Source: Cubamyces lactineus (lineage: Eukaryota; Basidiomycota; Agaricomycetes; Polyporales; Polyporaceae). From it: DNA of 64,000 bases. The translations under genes and the position numbers were made by a program. Below the pieces are notes generated by a model. The model did not search any database. It saw only the letters and a program-made list of their open reading frames with translations, and had not been told where the DNA came from. Within the stretch, counting starts at the first letter, position 1. The number at the start of each line of letters is the position of its first letter. This document shows positions 11,165 to 20,707 of the stretch, one piece after another. The stretch covers positions 1,414,001 through 1,478,000 of the forward strand of contig JACDTU010000005.1 of NCBI GenBank assembly GCA_022376465.1, given 5' to 3'.

Positions 11165-12400
11165 TACACGGCCAGGGAGGAATCTGCGAGATTCTTAAGA
11201 GAGGACCCGCCTGCAAATTGTCTGTGATGACTTCTTGTGATGGATTGCAGGTCGAACCGAGATAATCTTATGTGGGGCAGGAATTGAGATCGTCGCAGAG
11301 TGATCTCAAATATTTTTAAGGTCAAGAAGGTGCTAATCACCTTGGCCTTTGACAACGTCGGCAGGGGAGACAAGAAAGGGCAGGTGGTTCACACGGCAGC
11401 CCCGTCCCTCGGGCACGATTTTGGCAGCCTGACCCAGTGACCGTGTGAACATGTGACAATATGTCACGAACTGTCACGTTTTCCAGCTCTTTCCACGCAG
11501 GTTGCACTGATCCCACTGTTGCAACCGTCTTCAACGTTCAACTCGAACCACCATGACTGAGCTTGGTCCCCTCGCCTTCTGACCCTGATCCTTTCGACAT
11601 CGGTCTCTCTGCGTTAGTCTGCGCCAGTCTCCCTCATGCGACTCCCTCTAGTGACTTGTTCACTCCGCGTTTGTACTTTTCGTGCCAAAACAAGAGAGCC
11701 TAAGGTAAGTAGTCATCGCTGATAGCTGACGCATAGCCTCGCTACGAATTGATGTGCAATTATCTGCCCGTTGGGCTTTGCAAGGTGAGCGATACTGCTG
11801 CCCATCATACTAGGCAACCAACATAACATCGTCGAGAACGCCATCCAGCATCGCCAACGGGTGCCACGTCACAAATTGCTCTAGTCACTATGTGCATCCT
11901 CAAGCTCTGTGGTGAGTCTTTTGCGCCCCATTCGCCTGCAATCACCATGGCTAATCTGTGTCAGCTCGTTCATGCGCACGTATCTCAAGGGCCAAGAGCG
12001 ACTAAACCACTTAAGCTCAGAGGTACGTGTTCCCTCTACGGTACGTTATTGTCCTGATCACTCAGCACAGCCCCTCTAACAGATACCACAACTTGTATGT
12101 AGAGTAGAGTAGATATCGCAGGCACTGAATATATTTCATCTCTGATTCCTATACGGAATGCTGTGGGCGTGAATCGATTTCGGAATCAATCGGATTTGTT
12201 CGGATTTGTTCGGTAGCGCCTTCCATCTCGCATCAATCTCACAGCGTTGCCGAGGTTCACTCTTAAGAAAATCTTAAGAAATGGCCCCTCTTGTGTTGCG
12301 CACACGGGTCTCCAAATGCGATTCTCTTAAGATCACCTTCGTGATTACACATATCACACGATTCTGTAGGTTTCCTGCAGAGGGCGGACTCGCCGTGTAG
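11165..12400 (-). repeat. right arm of the large palindrome
   Basis: Mirror copy of the left arm. Read on the plus strand it shows several canonical fungal splice-donor-like signals (GGTAAGTA near 11703, GGTGAGCG near 11783, GGTGAGTC near 11930, GGTACGTG near 12021) after short open stretches. This would fit a captured and decayed intron-containing gene fragment (inference). No protein family is recognisable. Confidence 0.85.
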
Positions 12401-12804
12401 CAAGGACATCTCTAATCCCGGGAAAAGGTAGGGAAGCTTCGCATATAAGCCATGCGCAGCGGAATCGCCCCGGAGAACGTACGCGACGGCAAATATGAGT
12501 GGCAGTGTTGCTTCTGTCTGCTATCGACCTCCGATGCTCGTCACTGCACGCTCGGGACGAGAAGCCGCAATCGCTTGCAATATCGCTAAAACAAGCACCC
12601 CGTCCTTCCCGATACGAAGAGTCTGCACAACTCCACCTCGCTAGAAGCCCGGTAGGGTCACCAATGATCAGTCTCGAGAGTCGAGATAGCCATCGCAATG
12701 GGCTCGGCTGGCAGAATTCCTGGTATCCGCGATGATGTGTATCATTTGCAGGCTGAACGTTCCCGTTGCTGGACTGCTCTGCCTCCACCACTTGCTCGTA
12801 GGAG
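12401..12804. promoter_or_regulatory. upstream region of first KRE9-like gene
   Basis: About 0.4 kb between the palindrome edge and the first KRE9-like gene. Presumably the promoter and 5' leader of that gene. No clear TATA box seen. Confidence 0.4.
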
Positions 12805-13801
12805 ATGAAGCTCGACTTCGCGTCGTCGCGGCTTGCCAAGCTCTCCGTCAAGGTGGTCTCCATTGCGGGGGCCGTCATGGCCCTCGTGTTGCTGTTCGTG
12901 GTCGCGTGGGGAGGTTCTTACCCCTCGTACGACCCGAACCCGCCTATCCTGATTCCGAGACAGGGTGACGTATGGCACGTCGGGGAGCTACATACGGTGC
13001 AATGGTGAGCTGCCGCTAGTTCTATGGCATACTGCTTTAAAGGTGGGAAGCTGATGATGGCCCTTTGTGCAGGAGTGTGAACGATATCCCGACGACCAAC
13101 TCGTCGGGGAAGCCCGTACTCGCTCTTTTGCTCTTGGCATACTGGAGTGACTCCAGTGAACCTGCCCTCCTTCGACGTAAGACGCGCTCGAGTTGGAACT
13201 CAAGCACATAAATGGCTGCTGACAGCATGAGTACTCTTGCTCGCTGCAGATGAGCCTCTGACCGACTGGATCCCTATCACTGACAAGATGGCAAATATCA
13301 TCGTTCCTTCCGTTCCCACAAGGAGCGATTACTCTATCTTTTGTGAGCAAGGGAATTGTGTACTTCTCTCAGTCAGTGCTGACGCTGGTACCCACAGTAA
13401 ACGCGCACGATGATCGTTCGAGCTGTAGCGGGACCATCACCATCTTCAATCCTGATGATCCCTCAGGGACAGGCGCGCCCCCTCGCACGCTTCTGGTCAC
13501 TACAGCGCCGCCCATCACGTCGACGGTTTCTTTTCCGCCACCAACACCGCTGGCGCAGTCGTTCGTCGCCGATACCAATGCTACTGTGACAAGTTCCTTG
13601 TCATTGGTGTCGCAGACTCCGAGTTCAATTGCACCTTCATCAAGCGTCCCATCTCCTACTTTGCAACCGCGGAGGGCCGGCTCCTCCGTATCTTCGGCCT
13701 CTCAACCCTTGTCCTTCGGGTTTTACAACCATGCTCTTTCGACCATCGCTATCCTACTACCCCTCGTATTGGCGGCACCATCATGCATATCCTACATCTG
13801 A
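12805..13801 (+). CDS. KRE9/KNH1-like Ser/Thr-rich GPI-anchored wall protein (copy 1)
   Basis: Predicted surface protein of the Ser-Thr-rich GPI-anchored family related to yeast Kre9/Knh1, which is linked to cell-wall beta-1,6-glucan. Exons are 12805-13004, 13073-13176, 13250-13342 and 13398-13801 (266 aa). An N-terminal hydrophobic stretch (about residues 18-36) is preceded by 17 residues with several Lys/Arg, so it could be a signal anchor rather than a cleaved peptide. The family signature PRQGDVWHVGELHTVQW follows. The second half is rich in Ser, Thr and Pro and contains FNPDDPSG. It ends in a hydrophobic segment typical of a GPI signal. Intron 1 splits the Trp codon (TG|G), and introns 2 and 3 are in phase 1, as in the other three copies. 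This copy is the most divergent. Confidence 0.8.
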
Positions 13802-15364
13802 CCACGCTCTCTTGGTTCCTCTCTAGTTACACTACGGAGCGCAGTCTGCGCGTAATGTGGACCTCACGGACTTACAGAGACGATCATGGATAGACTCGGA
13901 CCATTCCCCTCCTTCATAGATTCATAGATAGACCTCAGCAAGGAATCGCGTTCACGGACCTGTCTTCATTGGACTTAGGACACACTTCTACATTCAACTC
14001 GGACATCGCATTCTATCCTATTTCGGTGAGTTCTACATTGACGATCCTAGATTTCAGGGCTGAACGCAGGATTTTACAGCTTAGCCCTTCTCTTCGGCGC
14101 GAACTATATGATGACATACTTTACCGGTACTCGCGATGTGTGCGGTGTGAGAGCAGTAGGCTCGTAGGAAATCCCAAGTCGCTGGTTGCTAACCCTCCAG
14201 CCTGGACTTGCCTCCTTGATTCGACGAGGCAGATCTTGACCTTCCAGTTTCAATGCGAGAAGGGGTTCGACTCCCCGCGAGACTGACTTCGAGCGTATCG
14301 TATCCGCACATCTTTCACAAAAGCCTCCGCGTTTTATGAACGCCGGTCCACATGCGCGCGTGGCTTTGCATAGGTGAGCACACTAGCTCTCATCGACTTT
14401 GCGACTTCGGTGGCGTCGTCTAATTCTGCCACTACGCCTCCCACAGATCGCAATGCACGATAGCCTCGCTGCACTGCATGCACTAGCAAGGATCGCGGAC
14501 AGCAATTCGGAGGCATAGTGGATGCCACTCCCATACAGCAGTGACGATCAGGCGGGATGCCGTACCGTGCACAGGCACCCAGCTCGACCGTGCCATTCTC
14601 TTCGCAGATGTACGTCGGTCTATATGATCACGAACGCCGGGCCTCGTTCTCATTCACATCTGATGGACAGCAGTGCATGCTGCGGTCCACTATAGGCCTC
14701 GGGACGCTCTTCGCTACGTCTAGGCGGATTGCCAATGCCACTTCTGACTACGCCTGATGTCGGGACCAGCCCGAATACATCTGTCAGTGAGTGCTGCGAC
14801 GCGTGCTATACGCTAGTAGCTCGGCGGCATTGATAACCAATGCCCACGCTTCTCCGCAGTGCGCTCGTGCCTGGGTGTAACGCCTGAATCATCATGAGCA
14901 GAAGGCGCCGCCATTGAGTAACAACGCGATATGGGCACTGCTCAATGCGATTCTCAAACTCGGAAGTCCGATTTTGACGGGGGTTACTAGGGCCCTAGGA
15001 ATTGGCCAGCATGGGCGCATGCTACTGTGTTTCACCGGAGGGCGCCCATCCCACCAACTCATGGGCTCCGCCACATGCAGATCGGCGGGATTACAGAAGA
15101 ACAAGGAGGGAACCAAGGATTGATTTGCAAAGCAGTCGCGCCATCGCCGCCATGCAGGTCTGATGGGAGAGGCGCACTGCTCGATCGGCGCTGGCAGTGA
15201 TGGGACAGTTCGAGTCGGCTACATCGTTTAGATATAAGACTGCCCTTGCGAGGCACGCCAGCCGTCGTGCGCTGCGCCCCTTCGCCCGCCCCTTCTCCCC
15301 TTGCTCCCTCTGCTGACCAGGACGGCTCCTCACGGATCGCGTTGCAATTCGAATTACGAAAGAA
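13802..15364. other. gene-free 1.56 kb between KRE9-like copies 1 and 2
   Basis: No intact gene can be built here. Some short segments have exon-like borders (for example around 14380-14455, with GTGAGC and CACAG signals), which may be remains of a decayed gene. A TATAAG sits at 15233-15238, upstream of the next gene. Confidence 0.5.
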
Positions 15365-16315
15365 ATGTTTGCTGCTCGCGCTTGGGTCTCTTTCTTCGCC
15401 CTCGGTCTGTGCCGCGTCGCGCTCGTTAGCGCTCAAACGGCACCGCCTCCCATCGTCAAACCCAGGAGTGGCGATGTGTGGACCGTCGGCGAGCTCCAGA
15501 CGGTTCAGTGGTATGTGCACGGTCCATCGTCCTTCGATGCTGTACACTCACAGTGCTTTGTAGGAGCACAACGGGGATTCAGGTGTTCGGTCCTGATGGC
15601 AAAACACCGTTGACGGGCCACCTCTGGCTCGGCCATTTGACGAACACGTCCGACCCTGATTCGTCTGGGTACTGGCTATGGGGTGAGCAGCATTTCTGTA
15701 CTACGCTTCATGTGTTCGGCTGCAAATCTGACTTCCTACCCAGTGAACGAGCCGCTCTCAGTCAACTTCCCACTTTCGGCAGGGCAGGTCGACGTCATGG
15801 TGCCCGAAGTACCGACCGGGAGTGTCTACTTTGTCGGCAGTGGGTAGCACTTCACAAGCACGAAGTAGAAGGTAGAACTGACCTTTGCGCCTGTAGTTGA
15901 CAAGAGCGACAACCTCAGTCAGCTCTTCACGATCAAGAACCCCAAAGACCCTAACGGCACCGGTGTCGAGCCGTCAGACATCACAGTGACGACCGTGCCG
16001 TTCTCGACCGCCAGTGCATCCTCGAACTCGACGTCAACTCAAACGGCGACCTCGGCGCTCACCTCTGGCACCTCGCCCGCGTCATCGAACGGGACGTCGT
16101 CGGGTTCGGCGACGTCGGGCGGGTCTTCGAACACGTCTTCTGGAACGAGCAAGACCGCGACGGTCCTGTCGGGCACCAGCTCTACGGGCACCGCGACGTC
16201 GTCCTCTAGCAGTTCTTCTGCGAGCTCGACGCCAAACGGTGCTGTGGGCATGACTGGGGCCGGCGCAGGATTGACTCTGGTCAGTCTTGCGATGGGCGTG
16301 TTTTTCCTGTGCTGA
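15365..16315 (+). CDS. KRE9/KNH1-like Ser/Thr-rich GPI-anchored wall protein (copy 2)
   Basis: Exons are 15365-15510, 15564-15682, 15744-15839 and 15897-16315 (259 aa). A cleavable signal peptide ends near SAQ at about residue 21. The KRE9-like domain follows, with KPRSGDVWTVGELQTVQW, LWLGHLTN and VMVPEVPTGSVYFVG. After FTIKNPKDPNG there are about 90 residues made almost only of Ser, Thr, Gly and Ala, a likely O-mannosylated stalk. The C-terminus is a hydrophobic GPI-attachment signal. Intron positions and phases match copies 1, 3 and 4, so the genes are paralogues. Role: wall glucan organisation or a surface mannoprotein (inference from the family). Confidence 0.88.
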
Positions 16316-17130
16316 GTGTGTTTTCGAACTCTTGGATGTGAGAACTTGTATCGTAGGTTTATATGTTGGACGCGACGCACAATATTAATATGATCACCTT
16401 TTCCACAATCAGTGCACGAGCGTAGCTGCCCTCGGAGACAGACCGTGAATGAATCTAAGATTCGGATAGTTGCAGATTTATACGTCTACCCTTCGGTCTG
16501 TCGTGTCGCCCAAACCGTGTTTCTTAGGGCCGAGTACACACCTCATCGTTGCTGTTGGAGGATAGAACGGTAGTACCTACCTGAGGCCTGCTAAAAGTCA
16601 AGGAGGCTCACTCTGAGATTCAGAAGCGCCATGATTAGCGGCGGATAGGCGCCCGTCCTTTGCCTCACTCCTGCCTCCTGCCTTCATGATGCTTGGACAA
16701 TCTGCAATCTGACGGACTCTACACTTGATCGCCTGTTGTCTGTTCTGCTGCTCTCACACCGGTTGCTGAACGCGAAGACAGCAGTGTTGTGTATGTCGCG
16801 AGTCTGGTCACTATGACTTGCATGCCAGAGGCTCAGTCCTCAATCATATCAACGACGCGCAGCCGCGCGAGCATGCAGAGATCTTTAGAGGCTTTCCCGA
16901 GTTTCGCCGTTGGTTCATAGTGGAAATTCAAATCCGCGCGACGGGCACAAGGCACTGAGCACCTTGGACTCTGATGATGGCACTGCTCGCCCGGCGATGT
17001 AGCCGTCTATTTGATTATTAGTGAGAACCCAGTCTTGCTATATAGCCAGGGCCATGACTAGCTATGGTCGTCTTCCGACCGCTTCACGTCTGTCATGAAC
17101 ATCTGCCGTGGGCAAGGGAAAGGGTACTCC
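16316..17130. other. gene-free 0.8 kb between KRE9-like copies 2 and 3
   Basis: No gene recognised. Near the end there is a TATATAG (about 17039), a possible TATA element for copy 3. Confidence 0.5.
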
Positions 17131-17995
17131 ATGATGTCGGTAGCGCACCATACCCTGTGGTCTCTGCTCGCGCTCGCTGTATTCCAGGTTGCGCTCGTTT
17201 GTGGGCAAGCGGAACCGCCCCCCATCACCTCACCTCGACACGGCGACGTCTGGACGGTGGGCGAGACGAGGATAGTCGAATGGTACGCAGCCCCTTGCTC
17301 TCCGGTAGAATTGACGCGTTGACAGTCAGTGTAGGGAAATTACAGACGTTCAAGTGGTCAGCAACGACCAGACAAAATTCTTGAGTGGATACCTCTTGCT
17401 TGGCCACTTGGTGGACGGTACCTCGACAGGGTTTCGGCTGTGGGGTGAGCGCACGAGTTCAGTCGGTTTCACTGCCATCAGAGGCTTACGTGTCTTGTAG
17501 CGGGAGAGCCTCTCGCGATGGGGTTCAACCTGTCCGACAAGCAAGTATCGGTAGTTGTGCCGGACGTGCCTACTGGAAATAACTACGTTCTTGCTTGTGA
17601 GTTGTGTCCTCGAATAAGGAAGACTTTTGATGTGCTGACGATACCGCGCAGTGCAACAGACCGTTGGCTTGAGCGAACTGTTCACCATCCAGAACCCTAA
17701 CGACCCTAACGGCACTGAAGCCGTGCCATCTTCCATCTCAGTCACGACTCTGCCGCTCACTACGCCAAGTCCATCGTCTACGACCAATTCAACATCGTCT
17801 ACGACCGCGACGTCGCCCGCCTCATCGGGGACTACTACGAGTAGTAGTTCAAGCACTAGCTCGACTTCGTCGGCCACCAGCAGCACCTCTACTACGCCTG
17901 CGCCTACGTCAAGGAGCAGCGCGATGCCTAGAGCTGTGGCTGGCTTATGGATGATTATGGGTGGTGTCTTCATGACCCTGTTCTGGACCTTCTGA
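17131..17995 (+). CDS. KRE9/KNH1-like Ser/Thr-rich GPI-anchored wall protein (copy 3)
   Basis: Exons are 17131-17282, 17335-17444, 17501-17596 and 17652-17995 (233 aa). I start at the ATG at 17131 because MMSVAHHTLW aligns with the signal peptide of copy 2; an in-frame ATG at 17095 would add 12 residues. The domain has SPRHGDVWTVGE and VEW at the split Trp codon, followed by GYLLLGHLVDG, VVVPDVPTG and FTIQNPNDPNG. A Ser/Thr stalk of about 60 residues and a hydrophobic C-terminal GPI signal (VAGLWMIMGGVFMTLFW) follow. It is closest to copy 2 in sequence and spacing, which suggests a tandem duplication. Confidence 0.87.
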
Positions 17996-18370
17996 GTCGT
18001 CGTCATTTACCTCGTGTATCTAACCCTGCTGATTCGTATATGACATGCAGGGCTCCATGTGACCCAGTCTACCCAGTCTACCCTACTTGCCTAACCATCA
18101 GAATGACCACAGTGGGGCGTTGGCCGTCGCTCCTGTCGTCGCAATGCAAGCGCCCATGGCGGCCATAGAGGGAGTGACGTCATGCCATAGTGAGCTACAC
18201 CACGGACGAGTAAGTACGGAAGGATCCACAACGCAGCGACTCAAGACGGCGTATTATACGTCACTTCTCCATTCGCGCTTACTATTATTAGCATGCGCAT
18301 ATATATTATGGCTCTAGGAACAATCCGTCCTACAACACTTTTCACGACTACCGACCACATACCACTCAAC
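17996..18370. promoter_or_regulatory. upstream region of the small hydrophilic protein gene
   Basis: About 0.37 kb. Contains an AT-rich stretch ATATATATTATG near 18300, roughly 70 bp before the start codon, that may serve as TATA. Confidence 0.4.
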
Positions 18371-19029
18371 ATGTCGAGCATCAACAACAATAACAACCAG
18401 TCTCCCTCTCAATCACCCGCACCCACCAATAACGACGGCTACCCGGAGCAGAGGCACGCCGGGGCGGTCGGCTATGGCCCAGAATACGGCAAAGGAGCTG
18501 TAAGTTGTCCTCCGCCACCCCTCGATCACGGATGGAAGCTAACTTCGCATGCGCCGTATAGTCCACAGGAGACAAGATCACCGGGTTCAAAGAGGAAGTG
18601 AAGGGCAAGGTCCTCCGCAAACCCGACCTCGTCGAGCACGGGCGCGAGATGCGCACCGGCGAGCTGAAGAAGAAGCAGCAGGAGGACCAAGACGTGCGTA
18701 CCCTCCACTCTTCCTCCCTCTCACAATTGAATCGCATGCTGACCGTGCTTGCGATGCAGTTTGATCCCTTCGGTACGGCGGGCGGCGACAAAGACGTCAG
18801 AGGCGGCGGCAGTGGAGGCGCGGGCCTGCAGCACCCGCCGAGCGGCGCGGGTTCGTCAGATTCGGACAAGCCCAATCCTATGACATCTCCACCTGCGATG
18901 TCCGACCCCTCGCACCCGACGGACAAGGGCGCGCGCGAGCAGGCCGCGTCGACCGCACCTGAAGGCACCGAGAAGGCTCAGCGGCAGAAGTCGATGGGGA
19001 ACACTGACAATACTACCATGTATGGCTGA
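18371..19029 (+). CDS. Small hydrophilic protein, unknown function
   Basis: Exons are 18371-18499, 18562-18693 and 18760-19029 (176 aa), with all introns in phase 0. The N-terminus is Asn/Ser/Pro-rich. The centre (about residues 44-92) is highly charged, with GDKITGFKEEVKGKVLRKPD and GELKKKQQEDQD followed by FDPFG, and looks helical and conserved. The C-terminal half is Gly/Ser/Pro-rich and probably disordered. There is no signal peptide or membrane helix. The EEVKGKV segment faintly recalls CsbD-like stress proteins, but I cannot assign a family. The exon structure and coding bias support a real gene. Confidence 0.75.
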
Positions 19030-19680
19030 GGGGGGGGGGAAGCTTAGAATGCAGACTTCACGGACTTGGATGCTTTGTAACATGTACGACTTTTGTATTG
19101 CTATGTCATAGATAATTCGCTGCATCTACTTCGTGCTGGCGTTGCTGAATGCTAAACTTAAGCATCGCACCACGAGCGTGGTTGCGCCCCTTACAGATGA
19201 CCAGTGATTCAGAATCCACTGTGTTAGCATGATGCACATGATCAAACCATCCGTTGGAGCTTGGTCAACCTCCGGGCTCTCATGATGTTAACTTGCGTTC
19301 CGAGGGTGTGGTTCAAAAAGGTGTTCAATATGGTATGTAGCAGAGCGTAAGGAGAAAGTCCGTCTCAAAGGATACAGTGGTGGATAGATAGAGGAAAGAA
19401 AACAGAAGCCACATCAGCGCCCGTCCGCCCGTCTGACACAACGCACGCGCGCACAGGTCTTGAGGCTAAGTAGACAGATGCCAACCACAGCCCGCGCGAC
19501 CCGACATCCCCGCCATCGCGTACCCACACACACACTCGTACCGCACAGAACAGAGGTCATTAGCACAGCACTGCGCCGAGGGGCCCGGGCGCCCCACACG
19601 GGCGCGCGCGCATGAGATATGATACACGGTCGACCATCCAAGAAGGACCGACAGACACACGAGCGACGCCAACGAGGCTT
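19030..19680. other. intergenic, convergent 3' flanks
   Basis: About 0.65 kb between two converging genes. A run of nine G follows the stop codon at 19029. Nothing else recognised. Confidence 0.55.
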
Positions 19681-20707
19681 TTACGCGTGGTTGCCGAACG
19701 AGTGCTGCGCGTCCGAGTAGGGGTATGCCGCCGCCTGGGGCGCGAGGAGGCCCTCCTTGGCCTCGTACGTGCCCGCGCCGGTGGGGTTGAGGCGGAAGTC
19801 GTGGCGGTACTCGCGCTCGTCCTCGAGCTGGCGGTAGTACCGGCGGATGATCGTGACGATGTCTGTTGCGCAAAGGGAGGGGAGAGAAGGGTTTGGGTCA
19901 GCCATCGTGGTATCACCGCCCGATGTCTCATCAGACAATTTCGAATCATCTGCGACCCCCTGTCCACGGGCGAGAGGCACGCGTTCGCTCGGGTTGGCAA
20001 GGAACGCCGAGCTTCGCCGGGGTGGTGCCCACACGCGCGTCCGTGCCAGACATGCGGGGGATCTCGAGACCCTTGCGAAGGAGATGGTACTCACAGAGCT
20101 GGATGAGCCATTGGATGACGATGCCAATGGTAACGCCGATCTTCTCGCCGAGACTGAGGTGGTTGTTCGTGCAGGACTCCTTGCCGTCGATCGTGACGCA
20201 GAACGGCTTGTGCGAATACGTCGCGTAGAGGACGAAGCCGGCGGCGAAGGAGGTGAGGAGGAAGGAGATGACGGTCATGAACGAGTACGCTTTCACCATG
20301 CGGCGGTTGCGCACGATTGAGCCAACGAAACTGAGGGGGGAAGAGCGTCAGCACCGGGCAACACTGCGCGTAGGTGCGAGGCCACGTACCCGAAGAACGA
20401 GATGAGAGCGACGAAGGTGAAGATGATGGAGCCGAGGATGACGGCCCACTTGTACTTGTGGACGGCATTCTCGAACGCCTCCTTGTCGTTCTGGGTCATC
20501 TTGTCCTCGATTTTTGAGAGCTGGTTCGTCTCAATCACTGCAGCAGACGTTCTTCAGTACTTGTCGCGGTTAACTGCAAAATGCGCACTCACGATGGAAG
20601 AGTACCCATCCCAGACCGGCGCATAGGGTGGAGAGCGCGAAGGAGAGGAGCGAGAAGAGGAAGACACCCGCGCGGACGGGGATGCAGAAGCAGAAGTGTC
20701 GCGACAT
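19681..20707 (-). CDS. Four-helix membrane protein, unknown function
   Basis: Exons on the minus strand are 20593-20707, 20390-20537, 20095-20330 and 19681-19862 (226 aa). Hydrophobic helices lie at about residues 11-34, 68-90, 103-125 and 145-165. Between helices 3 and 4 there is a loop with two cysteines (FCVTIDGKESC), as in tetraspan proteins. The C-terminus is a soluble tail rich in Arg, Tyr and Glu (RRYYRQLEDE). Intron 3 uses GTGAGT at 20094, which gives the join QLY-IVT and an uninterrupted fourth helix. It lacks the CCG motif of true tetraspanins. It may be a small tetraspan membrane protein of the plasma membrane or ER (inference). Confidence 0.8.

Larger units (their letters stand above)
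9922..12400. mobile_element. 2.48-kb near-perfect inverted repeat (two copies of a ~1.24-kb element, head to head)
   Basis: Positions 9922-11157 are the reverse complement of 11165-12400 (position x pairs with 22322-x). I compared the arms line by line and found three mismatches in 1,236 bp: 10816/11506, 10900/11422 and 11152/11170. The spacer is seven bases, CGAGTTC. Each arm is bounded by the same short terminal motif: CTACACGGCGAG at the outer edge, and CTACACGGCCAG (right) or its TACACAGCCAG variant (left) at the inner edge. A single arm therefore looks like a TIR element. No transposase or long real gene is present. No convincing target-site duplication flanks the whole structure. Confidence 0.85.

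Noticed and set aside
10788..11534. Mirrored short frames in the palindrome arms
   Set aside because: They exist in both arms only because the DNA is mirrored; they are short and match no family.
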